Source of the DNA: Siphlonurus alternatus
Taxonomy: Eukaryota > Arthropoda > Insecta > Ephemeroptera > Siphlonuridae
NCBI GenBank assembly: GCA_949825025.1
Contig: OX463785.1
Coordinates: 18,477,971 to 18,541,970, forward strand
DNA: 64,000 nucleotides
Direction of reading: 5' to 3'
In this document: positions 44,280 to 57,781 of the stretch, one piece after another
Position numbering within the stretch: the stretch's first letter is position 1
How the letters are laid out: each line of letters starts with the position of its first letter
Translations under genes and position numbers: made by a program
The notes under the pieces: model-generated
Database searches by the model: none
What the model saw: the letters and a program-made list of their open reading frames with translations, nothing else
What the model was told of the DNA's origin: nothing

Positions 44280-45140
44280 TATGAATGTGAGTTTACAGAG
44301 TTTCTTCACCCTTTCCCGCCTATGGTCATTTCCATTCAAGCGCTATTTGCTTGTTGTTTGCTCCCCCTCCCCTGCCGCGTAGCAGTCAAGGTTGCTTACA
44401 AAGAAGTAGAAAGACATCGCTACCTCGGCTCAAACATCGCAGTCGCTCTGCGATTGACGCGCCTCTAGCCACCAAAATGCCAAGCTTCTTATACACAGGG
44501 CAAATAGGATAAAAACTTGGGAATTGATCCTGCGTCCAATATCAACACGATCGTATTTTTTTATTATTTTTTCAACTATACTTGGCTATATCTAGTGCAC
44601 AATTTTACTAAATAGTGTTTAAAATCATGGCATGTATTTTATTTCCTTGTTATAAATATAGCGAAAATAGAACTATATACGCGAAAAAATAATGCGGGCT
44701 AAAAACTTTATTTTTCCAAAAAATTCCAAAATTGTGCGCTAAAAGAAGTATTAAAGAATCTGAAAAAAAATATGTTTCCAAAAATAGTAATATTTTGTAG
44801 ACACGATCACTTCCCAAAGATGCATCATATTTTCGGCCAGAGCCATTTTTGATTAATTTTAATTAAAAATGTGATGCAATTAATTGAGTTTTAATAAACA
44901 AATATCGTTCCGAAGTATGTTTTGTTTGCGAAAAAAAATTCAAGTAATTTTAAATTAAATAGAACAGGAGCTAGAGCGACGCAAAGTGAGCAAAAAACTA
45001 GATTTCTGCACCCAATCCCCTTAAGTTGTAAATGTCTTCAAAAAGAAGATTCGGGAGACTGGCTATAATATTATTACATTTTGAAAATATTGTTCTGCTT
45101 CGTGGTAGAAAGAAATGGTGATTATATTATATGCTATTTT
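44280..45140. other. Intergenic or intronic stretch
   Basis: The first 200 bases are less AT-rich and include the possible reverse-transcriptase fragment; the rest is AT-rich with no recognised feature up to the SINE. Confidence 0.6.
44379..44468 (+). pseudogene. Possible fragment of a non-LTR retrotransposon reverse transcriptase
   Basis: A 29-residue open stretch ending in a stop contains VAYKEVERHRYLGSNI. A (F/Y)-(K/R)-YLGS-x-I motif is common in the C-terminal part of non-LTR reverse transcriptases. Too short to be sure; nothing else of a LINE is seen around it. Confidence 0.3.
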
Positions 45141-45543
45141 TTTTTCTTTAATTAAACCCTAACTGGGTACTTCTACATACTAATTACTCACTAAGTTTGA
45201 AACCCCGAACCTTCCGAAACCCTAACTTAGCATTTCGCGGGCTCTTCCGGAACGGGGGCGGCTACGGCCTTGCAATCCATCCCGGCATTTGCCTGCGACT
45301 GAGGGAAACGTGGAAACCTTAGCCAGGACGGACGCTACAGCTTTTGTCAATGAACCGGAAGTGCAATGGTTCAAAGCCAGGGGAACCACATATAGTGGAA
45401 AAGCGCAACGATTTACCCCTGGGTATGGGAAACGTGTTTTTTGTTGAAAATGGTCACCCATCCAACTACTAACCACGCTCGGCGTTGCTTGATTTCGGTG
45501 ATCTGACGAGACCCGGTCAGGCGCACTGCGCCACACACCCACG
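45141..45543 (-). mobile_element. Full-length 5S-rRNA-derived SINE with target-site duplication
   Basis: Flanked by perfect 13-bp direct repeats TATATGCTATTTT (45128-45140 and 45544-45556). On the minus strand it begins GGGTGTGTGGCGCAGTGCGC, then a 5S rRNA-like segment at about 45445-45513: AGATCACCGAAATCAAGC, GCGTGGTTAGTAGTTGGATG and GGGTGACCATTTTC, covering the 5S box A, intermediate element and box C of the internal RNA polymerase III promoter. The body follows, with GCTAAGGTTTCCACGTTTCC and GCCGGGATGGATTGC, and the 3' end is an A-rich tail next to the duplication. SINE3-type (5S-headed) element; the head may be a tRNA/5S mix. Confidence 0.9.
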
Positions 45544-45618
45544 TATATGCTATTTTAAAATTGAAACAATTTGCTCACACATATTTCTTTAGCAGATTTT
45601 TAAAAATTGGCAAATATA

Positions 45619-45655
45619 TATATATATAATATGTGTATGTATATATATATATACA
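45619..45655. repeat. (AT)n tracts
   Basis: Two alternating TA tracts separated by GTGTATG. Confidence 0.85.
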
Positions 45656-46248
45656 TTAAATGCACATAAAAAATTTAAAAAAGTAAATATTTAACAACAT
45701 TAATTTATATTTAATAAATATATATTTTTATTTTCCTTGTTCTGAAATACTCTGGCATTATCGATCAAAAAACATAATTAACATATAAAAAATTATAATA
45801 AATTATAATAAATGAACTTTAGATATTGAAAGAGAAGTTTTATACAAGGAAAAAAATAAAATAAAAAAAACTTTTGATAACGTAAAAAAATATCCGGAAC
45901 TTATACTATCAGAAAAAAAAAATGTTTATTATTTTTATAGTTGGTAGGAATGACTGATAAAAAAAGTAAGTGACGCAAAACTGGAGAAATATACACACAC
46001 AACATATATATAGAGAGAACATGCATGGCCCTTTTCGACCGGAAATAGCCAATATCTTGAAGCGCGCGAGCGAAGTTAGTGAGCCTATAATAATAGCGTG
46101 TTGTTGGAGTGAGATAGACTTCCTTGTCATTTTCTGATATTATAAAATACACAGTAAATAAAATATTGACAACTGTATTTTATTTTAATATAATATATGA
46201 AGTTGGTAAAAAATAGTCAAGATGATCACTTATTTTAGAGATCAAGAT

Positions 46249-46478
46249 TGTATACCTCTGCAGGACCCCACAAACTTTATTTCTGCTTTGTCACCACGCA
46301 GTCTATGAAGGCGTGGTGAACCAAAACTCTTTTGTAATGGGTAGACTGGGTGACTAAGTGCTCTTCTTACACATCTCCCAAAATTGAAAATCTGAATTTC
46401 TTTGTCTATTGTAGCTGCAGCTCTAGCAAATGAGGCTGGAGTAAAGTTCGAGCTGTCCAAAAGTGTACAGTACACATC
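46249..46478 (+). mobile_element. Dispersed element with GGAGTAAAGTTCG end, copy 2
   Basis: Left end GTATACCTCTGCAGGACCCC then ACAAACTTTATTTCTGC; right end GCTGGAGTAAAGTTCGAGCT then GTCCAAAAGTGTACAG, roughly its inverse. Internal CACCACGCAGTCTATGAAGG pairs with GCGTGGTG. The open frame on the minus strand follows the repeat and is not a gene. Confidence 0.7.
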
Positions 46479-46709
46479 TGGAGTGCACGAATATTACCAA
46501 ACCCTATATACACAGTATTATAAACTATAATAAGTTTCATTTTATTTTTGATAGAACAAAATTTTAGCTGCAATGTGAGAAATGAATTGAAATGTAAGTA
46601 CATTTAAGTACATTATAATACGAAAATAAGGGGAGAAAATACTCAATTTAGGCACACTGTTGAGAAGACACAAAATTTTAATCCATTTTATAAGCTTGAG
46701 AGTTCTTAA

Positions 46710-46836
46710 GGGGCATTCACAAAGTCTTAAGGCCACATTTAAGGCTCGATAATTTAAAGCTTGATTTTAGACGTGTTTTTTAGACCCAAAATTTCTGGAC
46801 TTAAATTATTGAGCCTTAAGGCTTTGTAAATGCCCC
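46710..46836. mobile_element. Foldback element, CATTCACAAAG family
   Basis: GGGGCATTCACAAAGTCTTA to AAGGCTTTGTAAATGCCCC. AAGGCTCGATAATTTAAAGC in the left arm pairs with TTAAATTATTGAGCCTTAAG in the right arm. More than 90 % alike by eye to the copy at 57654. Confidence 0.88.
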
Positions 46837-49800
46837 TTCTTGATTTTTAACGAAATTTGTCAAATACTGTTAATTATTTTTGTCAAATTTAAATTTTAAA
46901 ATCAAATTTTAGTTTTACTAGTTTAAAATTAAGTTCCCTTACAAATTTGAATTATTTATTTTTCATGTGTGCTCTGCCTATATGCGTTATCACACATGCA
47001 GTCTATAATCAATTAGTAAATGGATCAAATGCGTATTTTTTTTTTATTTTTTTATATTTGCTTGAATTGAATTCTTATTTTCTCCAAAATTGCAAATCTC
47101 TTTTAGAGCTGCCACGCTAGCAAATTATATATAGGGGTAACTTGCAGTTGGACTGATTTTACTTCCAGGCAAACAAAGAGTTTACATTGTAAAATTTCTG
47201 AGATGCAAAGGGGGATTGAAAATTTATTTGCACGCAAAACAGCGTTATTGGTGCAAAAAATTAAAATGACATTTGTGCCAAAATAGATTACATCTAATGT
47301 TGTTGAATTATTGTCATGCAGTATAAGTATTTATTTAAATTTTCTTCAAAAACGAGAAATTACACTGTCAAAAAATAAAATGATATCTTTGTTTACCATG
47401 CAAGCAACTTAAAAAATAGCACACATGTCGAAAATGGGAATTTATTATTTACTGTATTTTGAGTTTTGACTGCCGTATATGGTGGTACAGAAATAATACA
47501 TTTTAATTTTTGCATGCGCATCAGCCAACGAAAATGTTATTCACTTTAATGGTTCCAAAAATTAATACAGTATAATACTTAAAAAAATATAATATTTCAT
47601 GGCTAATTTATACCAGTTTTGAATACAGAATAGATTAAAATTTTATTAAATTATATGAATATTTATATAATATATTTATGTGAATATTATAATATGTATA
47701 AAATTCATAGGTCGAAAAATTCTAAGTAATAATTGCAGCTAGGGATACAAAAGGAAGTTAATTTTAAGTTTTATAATTTTACAAAAATCATGGAAAATAA
47801 TTAATATGTTCCTAAAACAAAACAAAAGAAAATAAAAAAAAATAAAATATTAGATTAATAATAAATACACCACTAATGGATTATCTATTAATTTTAGTAC
47901 AAAAAATTCAAAAACTGAATTTTAATCTTTATTAAAAAAATAATTAAATGCATATTTGAACAAAAAATTAAAAAAATATTAGAACATTTAATTACTTTAT
48001 ATGATGATCAATAATTATACGGTATGATAAATCTAATTTATGCTTCAATTATCACTTTATTACAATTAATGAACATGCAAATTTTTATTTATAAATATTC
48101 ATTTATTAAGAAATTAATACCAAAATGATGAGTTTGAAAATATTCCAGTTAATTACCGTATATCCTGCACGTGTATATAACTAGCTTAATATATAATATA
48201 TACACTTGCAAGATAATCTAAACAATTAGTCAGTGTAAAAACAAGCAAGAATACAAGCTATTACATGTATGTTTTACATGCTTTTTAATTTAATAATTAG
48301 TTTTTTCTTTAAAAGATTAAAAACTATTATAAATATATTATATATTTTCTTTCTTATGATAAATTATTAATATCTTACTAATTTATACCCTTATTTCAAA
48401 ACACTGTGACGTCATAGTTAAGCAAATATTTAACAACAAAAGACGTTGTATGACTATGACGTTACAGCAACTTGTTCCTTGATTTTGAGGGGGTTGTGGA
48501 ATTAAAAAAAAAATCTGAAAAAAAAAAATCAATATAATATTCAAGATGTTCTATCCAAATATGTAAAAAATAAGTCAAACAGGTTTCCATTGATGTTTAT
48601 AAGAGCTATTTTATTATCTCTGTATATTAAAAAATGGCCTTTATTGTAAATATTACAATTTGTCCTGTTTTGCATTTCGTCGCAGTCTCTTATTACATTG
48701 CATATATATGCATAACATAATATGAAAATATGTGGGCAAAATTATAAGATTTAATTAAATACCTGACATATCAATTTAATAAATATTTCAGTATCAATTT
48801 CAGTGGCTATAGATGTTTTGATCTTACTTTATCTTAAAAAAAAAGTTCAAAAAAACAAAGGGGGGAAGGGGTTTTGAAAAAGATCGAGAAAAATAGACAA
48901 ATTTTAAGTGCTAAAAAATATTATGGCCATGGTTACATAACAGCTAGAATACTTTTTATCTATTTTTGTACAACAACGCGCGTGTATTATCTAGGTGTGT
49001 GTGTGAGAGTGAGGTGGGAGGGAGGGGGGGAGTAAAAGGGCGGATATCTATCTAGGATAGCATTATATTCAATGTTTACCCAGCCACTAGGGTAAGCAAT
49101 AAAATAATTTATTATATAAGTCGACATGAAATACTAATTTAAACATTGTATTTTATTGCTATATTGTATACATATAGCCCATGTATGTATGGTTTTATAT
49201 TTAATAAAAGGTTATTAGTTTTATAAGAGACAAGTTTTTGTAACTCCAAAAAGGGCATAACTTTAATATATATTTATTCACAGCTTTGTAAATATACAAT
49301 ATTAATTATCAAGCTGTGCGTCGGGTCACTGAATAATAATATCAGAGAAAAAAGTGTTTTTTTTTCTGGTAATTTTTATACTTTATATAATATATGTTAC
49401 ATTTTGCATTGAATTACAAATAAATTTGGTAAGTTTTACAAGAGCGACTTATCTGTAAGAAAATTGCGCACTTGCTGTTATATAAAAAAAAATAATAATA
49501 ATAATAAAAAAAAAAAATCAGGTATCTTTGATTTTTAGATCTCCAAACGTGAAAATATATTTGATGAAGTATCGAATTATATAGCGTCGTATCACACCAC
49601 TACTCGCTTATCATGTAAATACACCTTTAAACGTATTACAATTAACATTAATTTTCAATCCCAATGTATTTAAGTAGATATTTAACCATACAGGTAACTA
49701 TTAATTTTACATTAAATATTTAATTGCATATAGTTAATACATCACTCAGTTAAAGTAGAATGGCATGAAGACAGCACATAAAAACAATTAAATTTATTTA

Positions 49801-51164
49801 TTTATTTATTTTTTTCATTTTCTAGCATGCGTGTCAGTAAAATTATTATCTAAAACAATTAGTTAATAGCTCTATAAAAAAAAACAACAACAAAACAAAG
49901 CAAAAACAACATAACATACGCAATTTTCATTTGTTTGTAATACAAACATTTGCAATTTGTTTAATAAATAAAATAATAATTTTATCAAAAATTATTATTT
50001 ATTAATTGTGGTTTGTTCTTTTCTTATATAATTTAACATACTTCAAAAGCCATTTAGAGTCTTTTGATTATTCTGAAATATAAAATATTATTTCCCCCTC
50101 ATCAAGTCCTATAACACATCTAATTCTTCGTTCTTTCTTTCTCTCTTTCTTTCTTTTTCTTTTGCCATGATGACCTTGTAAAAATTTTGGCCAACCAACA
50201 AAAGTAAAGTCTAACATTGGATACAATCTATATAAAAATAGAATTAATGTTACTAAGGCTCAAAATACCATAACATAACATTGAAAACATTTATAGATGA
50301 ATTCAACCATTGCAATAATAGAATAAAATATAAATAAATTTATATATTATTAAATAATAGCAATTTCATTTTATTACTAACTTTACATTATGTTATTTAA
50401 TAGAAAAATGAGCTTTATGTCATACATAAATGTTATAAATTATATTAGATAAGACGTTCACTCTAAAACTAACAAGGTTATGCTATCACCTTCCTAGACA
50501 AGAAAGAAAAAGAGGTTAACTTCTACTAGCTTTTACAATTTATAATATATTTATATAAAAAAGGTGACATAAAAGTTTATTATAATATAAATATAAAAAA
50601 AAATAAGCCATATTATATAAAATATTATTAATTTTTTATCATATTTAATCGAAGTGTGAAGACAATTTTCACATGCATATGCGTACTGTGCAATGTATAT
50701 AGGGTCGGTAATTATTAAATAATTAATTTGTTAAGATAAATTATAGTAATTAATTTTTATTATAATAAAATTATAATTAACTTTAATTAAGCAGATTAAA
50801 ATTGGTTACACGGTTACACCCACAAAGAGGAAAATATTCCTTGCAATTTCTATTAATTAAAATGAATACTTCAAGAACTTTAACTAATCTGAAATAACTC
50901 AAATAACGTACACGTGATATATTTTTTTTATTAGTTTTTTAAAAAAAAAAATCACAAATATTAAGAAAAAATATTTGAAATAAAAAACTCTATATAAGGG
51001 ATTAAAAATAAAACTAATACAAAACTTGTTAATTTTTTAAGACATTAAAATTAAAAAATAATAATTATTAATTTTCGCTAAGAAATGACAATTTTGTTTG
51101 AACAATAAATCGATATTAATGCCATCTGTTGGTGAGGAGAAGCTTCCATCCACATGGCGCCGAA
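46837..51164. other. AT-rich region without recognised genes
   Basis: Very AT-rich. A TGACGTCA at 48407 is part of a small inverted repeat (48405-48475: TGTGACGTCATAGTTAA against TATGACTATGACGTTACAG). A G-rich patch lies at 48995-49045 and a CTTT-rich patch at 50128-50162. Confidence 0.7.
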
Positions 51165-51299
51165 TGTACAGTAGTTGCCTCAGAAAATTTCTCTTTGCAG
51201 TTTTGTTAATCACAATGCCTCGTATGAATAACACAAAGCATCCATGGTGATAACTGATAACAAGGCTGCAAGTGGGACATTTTTCAAGGCAAAGAGTGA
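51165..51299. mobile_element. Foldback element, CAAGGCTGCAA family, copy 2
   Basis: TTGCCTCAGAAAATTTCTCT and TTTGCAGTTTTGTTAATCAC at the left, GATAACAAGGCTGCAAGTGG and TTTTTCAAGGCAAAGAG at the right; the same block order as 7614-7729, with more divergence between arms. Confidence 0.7.
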
Positions 51300-53005
51300 A
51301 CATCCAAATCAAAATTTCAAATTTTCGTATACTGCGATCATAACTCTTTTCAGTTTTTATTATCTGCAGCATAAAATAGATAAGAAAAACTGTTTCCTTG
51401 TTAATTCTTAAGGTCAGTATATCAATGTATGATATTTTATTAATAGAATTCGAGTACTACGGTTTTATTAATGATAAGTTGAAAAACACGCAAGTCTATA
51501 TTAGATTTTTCGGTTAAAAAAGTAACGTGCGAGGAGTCACGTATCCAATGACGTCATAATAAATATTTTTGTGTAGAAAAAGAAAGAAAAAAAAATCAAC
51601 AATGCAATAACATTTAATGAATACTAATAAAACTGCCATGGCTTGAGAAAATGACGATTGTCTGTTGTTGCACAGTAAGAAATTTTTAGTATAATCATAT
51701 TTTGTTATAATGGAATTTTAACCCATTCATATTACATATTATATAGAAGCTAATATATAAATTTTGAATGGGTTTTTATTATGGTTAAAAAATGCTTCAA
51801 TTCCTTTGTTATATATTAACCAAGAAATATCACATGATATATGTTTTTTTTTTTTTTTTTTTTTTTGAGAATTGAGACAATTTAAAATGAATATCAGTTA
51901 TGTATTTTTGATAAATGCTCGTTTTTTTCAAATATATATGGTAATAAGATTTTGGTTTTATTATGATAATATGGTTACGTTATTCATGTACGTTATAATA
52001 AAATAGACAAATATATTGGATATTTTCTTCTGAGAAATGTGTTTCCTTATTCATATACATATACTACCTCAGTTAATCAGCATGATCAATGCTATTTTTT
52101 TAAAATCAAATATTTATATTTTTGACAGTGTAATCTTGACGCAATTTCTAAGCAACATTCTATAGGGTTTCTTCCGGAACTTTAATACGTAGTTATAATA
52201 AATTTGTTAACATATTTTTATTCTACTTAAAATTCTAAACATTCTATATATTTTTTTATAAGATTGTAATATTTCTAAAAAATATATATATTTAAATGAT
52301 TGATAGATGCAGATTTGTTACTAGAGATTAAAATAATATTATTCAAAAAATAAATTAATATTTAACATATTATATAATATATTATGTTTATTAAAAAAAG
52401 TGTTTTAATAAAGTTGTTCTGTCAATTGAAAAAATATAGAAAGTTTAAATACGATAAATTCTAAAATTTATTATTACAATATTGAATTTCAAGATTATAA
52501 TATTATATCTATATATTTAATTAAATAAATTTTTGTTTTCAATTAAATATAATAAAAGTTATTGCCATCAGTGTCAGTGGTTTCAACGGAAATAATTTAT
52601 TATTTAATTTAAAACGAAAAAATTATTTTAATTAAAATTTATTCACATAATTATATGATATATAATATAGATTATCAATATTAATTTCTATTCTTATACA
52701 TACATAATGAAAAATACAATTATTACCTAATTATTTACAAGAAACACGATAAGGTAACATGTAATTATATCCGGTAATTTATCATTAATTATATTCATTG
52801 AAGAACAATAAAAATTGTATCCATCATCCTCTTCAATTATATTCAGACACTATAACTTATACAATTAAAAAAAATAGTACACAATACTTTAAATATATAT
52901 AAAAAATATTAGTTTTATTCTAATTAATTTTTATATCCTAATATATATAATTACAATTTTTTTTTAAAATTTGAATTATTTAAATTCTAAGTTCTAAATT
53001 ATGTA
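51300..53005. other. AT-rich region without recognised genes
   Basis: A/T-dominated, with a TGACGTCA at 51549, poly(T) at 51845-51866 and nothing else I can name. Confidence 0.7.
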
Positions 53006-53331
53006 TAATGGAGTACTGTCCTCATTTTTTTTTTATTGCAGAAATGGATAGAGCGTGCAAAGTTATGCTACCCTGATTTTTTTCAGATTTTTTAGAGACC
53101 GGGAAGTATTTTTAAAAAATTATTGAAAGTCCTTTTTGTGACGTCACGCGGCGGCAAGTCCTATCTTTTTCTTAAGGAGCGGCGTCTCGTGACGTCACAA
53201 AAATAACTTTCAATAATTTTCCCGATAGTTCCCGGGCTCTAAATAATCTGAAAAAAATCAGGGTAGCATAACTTTGCACCCTCTATCCAATTCTGCAATA
53301 AAAAAAAAAATTGAGGTCAATACTCCATTAT
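53006..53331. mobile_element. Long-arm MITE, TTATTGCAGAAATG family, copy 5
   Basis: Starts TAATGGAGTACTGTCCTCA, then TTTATTGCAGAAATGGATAG, and ends with the inverse TTGAGGTCAATACTCCATTA. TGACGTCA lies at the inner end of each arm (53139, 53190), just as in copy 1 at 8098-8435. Confidence 0.88.
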
Positions 53332-54159
53332 ATTTTTTTTGTACTAATGCTTCCATATAATATTATATTGTATACATTAAAGATCCATGATGCATACTTT
53401 ATAAACGGAGTCCTTCTTATAAGCAGTGCCATGTTTAGTTCAGATAAAGTCCAGTTTCAAAATATTGAAAAAACACTTAAAAAATATACATAATAATAGT
53501 TACTGATAAAAAAACATTAACTGAAAATATTAATTTACAATTTCACTATCAAAATGCTTGCAAAGTAAATTAAAATCTGAGATCTTACGACATAATATTC
53601 AGTAATCCTTATTTGTATTTTAATGTAAAAAAATGTAATGTTATGTACATATATTATATTTAATGACTATATCATGCAATGAACTATATTATAATATCAG
53701 TTGTTAGTTTTGTTGATATCAAAGCTTCGATTGGTAATTTATATGGCAGAGGAGGTTATATATTTATCTTCCTAATAACATTACATTACATAATAGAGAG
53801 GCCTCAAAAATTCAACATTTGGTATAGAAATATTAATTGAAATTATCTACCCACCTGAGAATCATTCAGCATAATTATAAAAAACAAATTTAATTTATGA
53901 AATTTGTTACAATTAATATGAAAGATAATGAAAAGAAACCCCCGAGAGGTGAAAATAAAATCAAAATTATATTTTCAATTAAATTTAAAAAATTACAATT
54001 GATAATTGATATATATTATAACACTTTTTTATATATAAATAGAGGCCCCCAGAAAATTCAATTGAATCTCTACTACTTAATTCAATATAACTAAAAATTA
54101 TTGAATATCAATATGAAAGTGTTTTGCTAATATTTAAGATTGAAAGGATGAATATTATA

Positions 54160-54390
54160 ATATAAAAGGTGGTGGTGGGGAACTAGATAGATATAAGATA
54201 TTGGGGCCCAGTGGGGTCTGATGGCCGCCAAGCACAAGCAGGAGGACTAGCTGCTGCTGCTATATTACTGATACTATCTAACTATGTGTTGCTCGCTGCC
54301 GCTGCTAGCTGCCACTAAACTTCTTAGCTATCAAGGTCAGTCAGTAAGCAGTCTAGCAAGCAGCAAGCAAAAGCCCTAGCTATATAGTCA
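54160..54390. promoter_or_regulatory. GC-richer island with CTGCTGCTGC and AGCAAGCAGC motifs
   Basis: GGGGCCCAGTGGGGTCTGAT, GCTGCCGCTGCTAGCTGCC and AGTCTAGCAAGCAGCAAGC stand out from the A/T background. It shares GTAAGCAGTCT with 60491 and AGCAAGCA blocks with islands at 36.8, 41.4 and 58.98 kb. Possibly a conserved regulatory element; no coding signal. Confidence 0.3.
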
Positions 54391-54774
54391 AAATTAATTT
54401 AATATTCCTATCCGGAAATAGCTGGAAATTCAACATTTTTGCTCAAACTTTTAAAGACTTGATATAATCTCTCTCTAAAGTTTCGAATACGAAAACTTAT
54501 CTTTGTGATTCAAGATACTTCTGTGATAATGGTAAATTAATTTTACTTTTAAAGCTTTATTTCACAGATTCTCTAATATACTAAACTTAAAAACTTCTAA
54601 AAGAAGATGTATGTTTTGTTGCTTCTAATATAACGCAAATCAGTATATATATTATTTATCAATTTTTCTGATTCTGCATGTCAATGGAAAATACATTTTA
54701 AGACTATTTTGGTATGAATTTTTCAATCTTGTTTATATAGTGGGCCTTTGGTGGGGACTGGTTTAAAATTTCAT

Positions 54775-54840
54775 CATTTGCCTAATTAAATTGCAGAAAC
54801 GTGGAAACTTTAGTCAGAACGGTCGGTCACTGTATAATTA
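54775..54840 (-). mobile_element. SINE body fragment
   Basis: GAAACGTGGAAACTTTAGTC then AGAACGGTCGG match the body shared by the SINEs at 27.6 and 45.3 kb. Neither head nor tail is present. Confidence 0.6.
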
Positions 54841-56486
54841 ACTCGATTCCGATTATCCCGAATATACCTCGAATGGAGTATTACCATAAGTTAGCCTCTC
54901 GCAGTTTATTATTTCAGTAAAATTATTTTAAGTACTTGTACATAATAATAATTATATTATATTTAATATTAAAACTTTCCAAACACTTTTAGCCACAGTA
55001 ATATCAATGACATGTCTAATTTTTTATAATATAATAATAAATCATGTCACTTATTTATGTATTAATTAATTTAGTTCATGCTATTTCGTTAAATAGAGAA
55101 CATATATATGAGGGGATTATAATTATTGCATGAACAACATATAACGCGAAGTCAAATCATAAAAAAAAAATATTAAATACTGAGAAAAAGGTATAATAAA
55201 TGAAGTAAATAAACATAAATAAATTTAATAGGATAAAAGAAACAAAAATTAATATTAGTAATAAAAATTAATCAAGGCTAAATGACTTGGAAACTATAAA
55301 ATCATATCTTGATTGTTGAAAATATATTATATAATATAACAATATGTTACGTAAAATACTTTTACACTAAGAAAAAATATATGCATATAACAGATCATCT
55401 TCTCACTATTAGATTTTATCTATATAAGAAAAATTATGTAATAATATAATTAACTATATTATTACTTTTTTACACATAATAAAAATTTATAAATAATATA
55501 CATTAATTATGATTTTATCATACAATAGTTTATTATAATTTAAAATGTAATTAATAATAATAAAAAAAGGTAAGTACACGTGTCTTAATGAAAAGGCACC
55601 AAAATTATTGTTATTGTTGTGATAGTTAGCGCGCAGCAATGACGTCATTTCTCGTGTCATGATAGCGTGACAATACGAGGGAAGTACAATTAATATAGCA
55701 CCATAGTTTTTTTTATATATATACCGCGGCCAACTAACTTCTGTGAATTGTCAATGTATAATAACAACAACAAACTCTATGGGGATAAAAAAAAATAATA
55801 AATACGCCTGCGTGTTTTGATATTATGCAACCTTATACATTCATTAAAAAAATGCATATGTTGAATGAGGATTGTATTGTTTGTAAAAATGAAAAGGCTA
55901 TATGAATGAAAAAATTTAGTATAAAAATTAACATACATCATGTTTACTAAATATTTTCAAAATAATTTATATTTTAAAAACAAACTTTATAAAATGTATA
56001 TAATAGAAAAAAAATAGGTGAATTTTTATGTAATTATCGTAATTGCAAAATAATAATAAATAAATAAAATAAAATTTGAATTATAAATTTCAATTCAATG
56101 GGAGTTTCAGTTTATAACTTATACACTGTATATACAAAGTAAATACAACATTGTATTATCAGTCATAAAATTTTAGACCGTCTATCATAACATTAAAGAG
56201 ATTCACTACAGTTTCGTATTACTACATGCATCAGTCGTACGCCATATAGATAATTTTATATCTCAAGTATTTACGCTCGGAATGATAATTATCATGGCTC
56301 ATTTTATGCGTTTTTAAAGTATGAGTTTCGACCGTATCAACATAACTTTGTCTAATAGCCTAAATTGCAACATTATAATTTTAATTCAATATTTTTTAAA
56401 ATATTTTTTCTATTTTTAAATTACCAATTACGTATTTATAGCTATGCTAGATATGCAGTGCATTGGTGTAACCAAATATGAGGGTA

Positions 56487-56520
56487 GATTTTTTGGGGGG
56501 TTAAAACCCTCCCCAAAATC
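56487..56520. repeat. Palindrome with G6 and C-rich arms
   Basis: GATTTTTTGGGGGGTTAA pairs with the following AACCCTCCCCAAAATC. A hairpin with a four-base loop; possibly the end of an unrecognised element. Confidence 0.75.
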
Positions 56521-57410
56521 AATTTTTTAAGGGTACTCCCCCCCCTCCTTGAAATATTCTTGTACTATTTTTATTAAATTTGTACTAGAAATATGTCAAT
56601 TTTTTATATAAAGAATTAACATAATGGTATACATATTATATTTATAAATCCAACATAAATATACGTAAGGATCTAATTTCATACATTTGCATTGAAAAGT
56701 ATTTACCTTATATATAATATCTAATTCAACATGTTACTTGTAGGGAGTTTGTTTGATATAAGTTCAAGTCATGAGATAAATAATCAATGTTAAGATGATG
56801 TCATAAGAATGTATGGGCCTAACTATTGTACAATGTTAGCTAGCAAAATTTCCCCTCCCTCCTTTTTTTTTACCCCTACTCCTCCTTTTTATATTCTATC
56901 TATCTATATAGTTAAACAAATATAAATATCCTTTTTAGGAAGTTTTAGATTAAAATTTAAGATAATATATAAATTATATAAATTAAAATTTTAAATAAAG
57001 GAGTTACAATTACTCTATATAAAATTTTAGTAATAGTAATTCAATAATAAATTTTCTTATATCCGGGAGTAATGCTAAATTGATTAAACTGTATAAAATA
57101 TATACTTTTTTTTTATCCTGTCTTCCCCTCACTTGGCAGTTTTCATGGCCCTCATCCCCACCATTCTACTTGGGCCTTTGACTTTAGAATTTTCGTCGTC
57201 CTAGAGAAGTGTTTGTATGTTTAGTTTACTTTTTAACTCTTATGACGACGCCGCGCCGACAAATACAGTTTAATTAGTATAAAATTAACATATTTTTAAT
57301 CATTTTAATATATAGTATAGAAATTAATATCTTAGATCTTTGACTATAAAAATATATTGATAAAGAACTTCGACCTAGAAAAACAATTAGTGCGGATTTA
57401 TTAGTAGCTG

Positions 57411-57478
57411 TGTTTTAGGGCTAAAAATTAAATGTTACGAGTGTATTTTAGGGCTAAAAATTAAATGTTACGATTTAT
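57411..57478. repeat. 33-bp tandem duplication
   Basis: TTTTAGGGCTAAAAATTAAA and TGTTACGA occur twice in a row, joined by GTGTA. Confidence 0.92.
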
Positions 57479-57653
57479 AATTTTTAAGTGAATAACTCCT
57501 TTTTAAGTGTCCTAAACACTTTGAATTCATTATATTTTTACAATGATAAACCTTATGCGAAAATGTACATAGAGCCTATTTTTGTATCGAAACCTCCTCG
57601 TGGTACTTTTAATAAATAATACATTTTAAGGTAACAATGTGTATTCAAATAAA

Positions 57654-57780
57654 GGGGCATTCACAAAGTCTTAAGGCCACATTTAAGGCTCGATAATTTA
57701 AAGCTTGATTTTAGACGTGTTCTTTAGACCCAAAATTTCTGGTCATTACTGAGCCTTAATTGTGGCCTTAAGGCTTTGTG
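57654..57780. mobile_element. Foldback element, CATTCACAAAG family (right end lost)
   Basis: Left arm is the same as at 46710 (GGGGCATTCACAAAGTCTTA onward). The right arm ends AAGGCTTTGTG without the AATGCCCC terminus. Confidence 0.85.
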
Positions 57781-57781
57781 A

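Larger units (their letters stand above)
53332..57653. other. AT-rich region with one GC-richer island
   Basis: Mostly A/T. The island at 54160-54390 is described separately. TGACGTCA occurs at 55640. A SINE body fragment is near 54790, a 34-base palindrome at 56487-56520 and a 33-bp duplication at 57411-57478. Confidence 0.7.

Noticed and set aside
45222..45542. 106-codon open frame on the minus strand
   Set aside because: It lies wholly inside the 5S-headed SINE.
46242..46475. 77-codon open frame on the minus strand
   Set aside because: It follows a dispersed repeat that has a diverged, non-open copy at about 24.0 kb.
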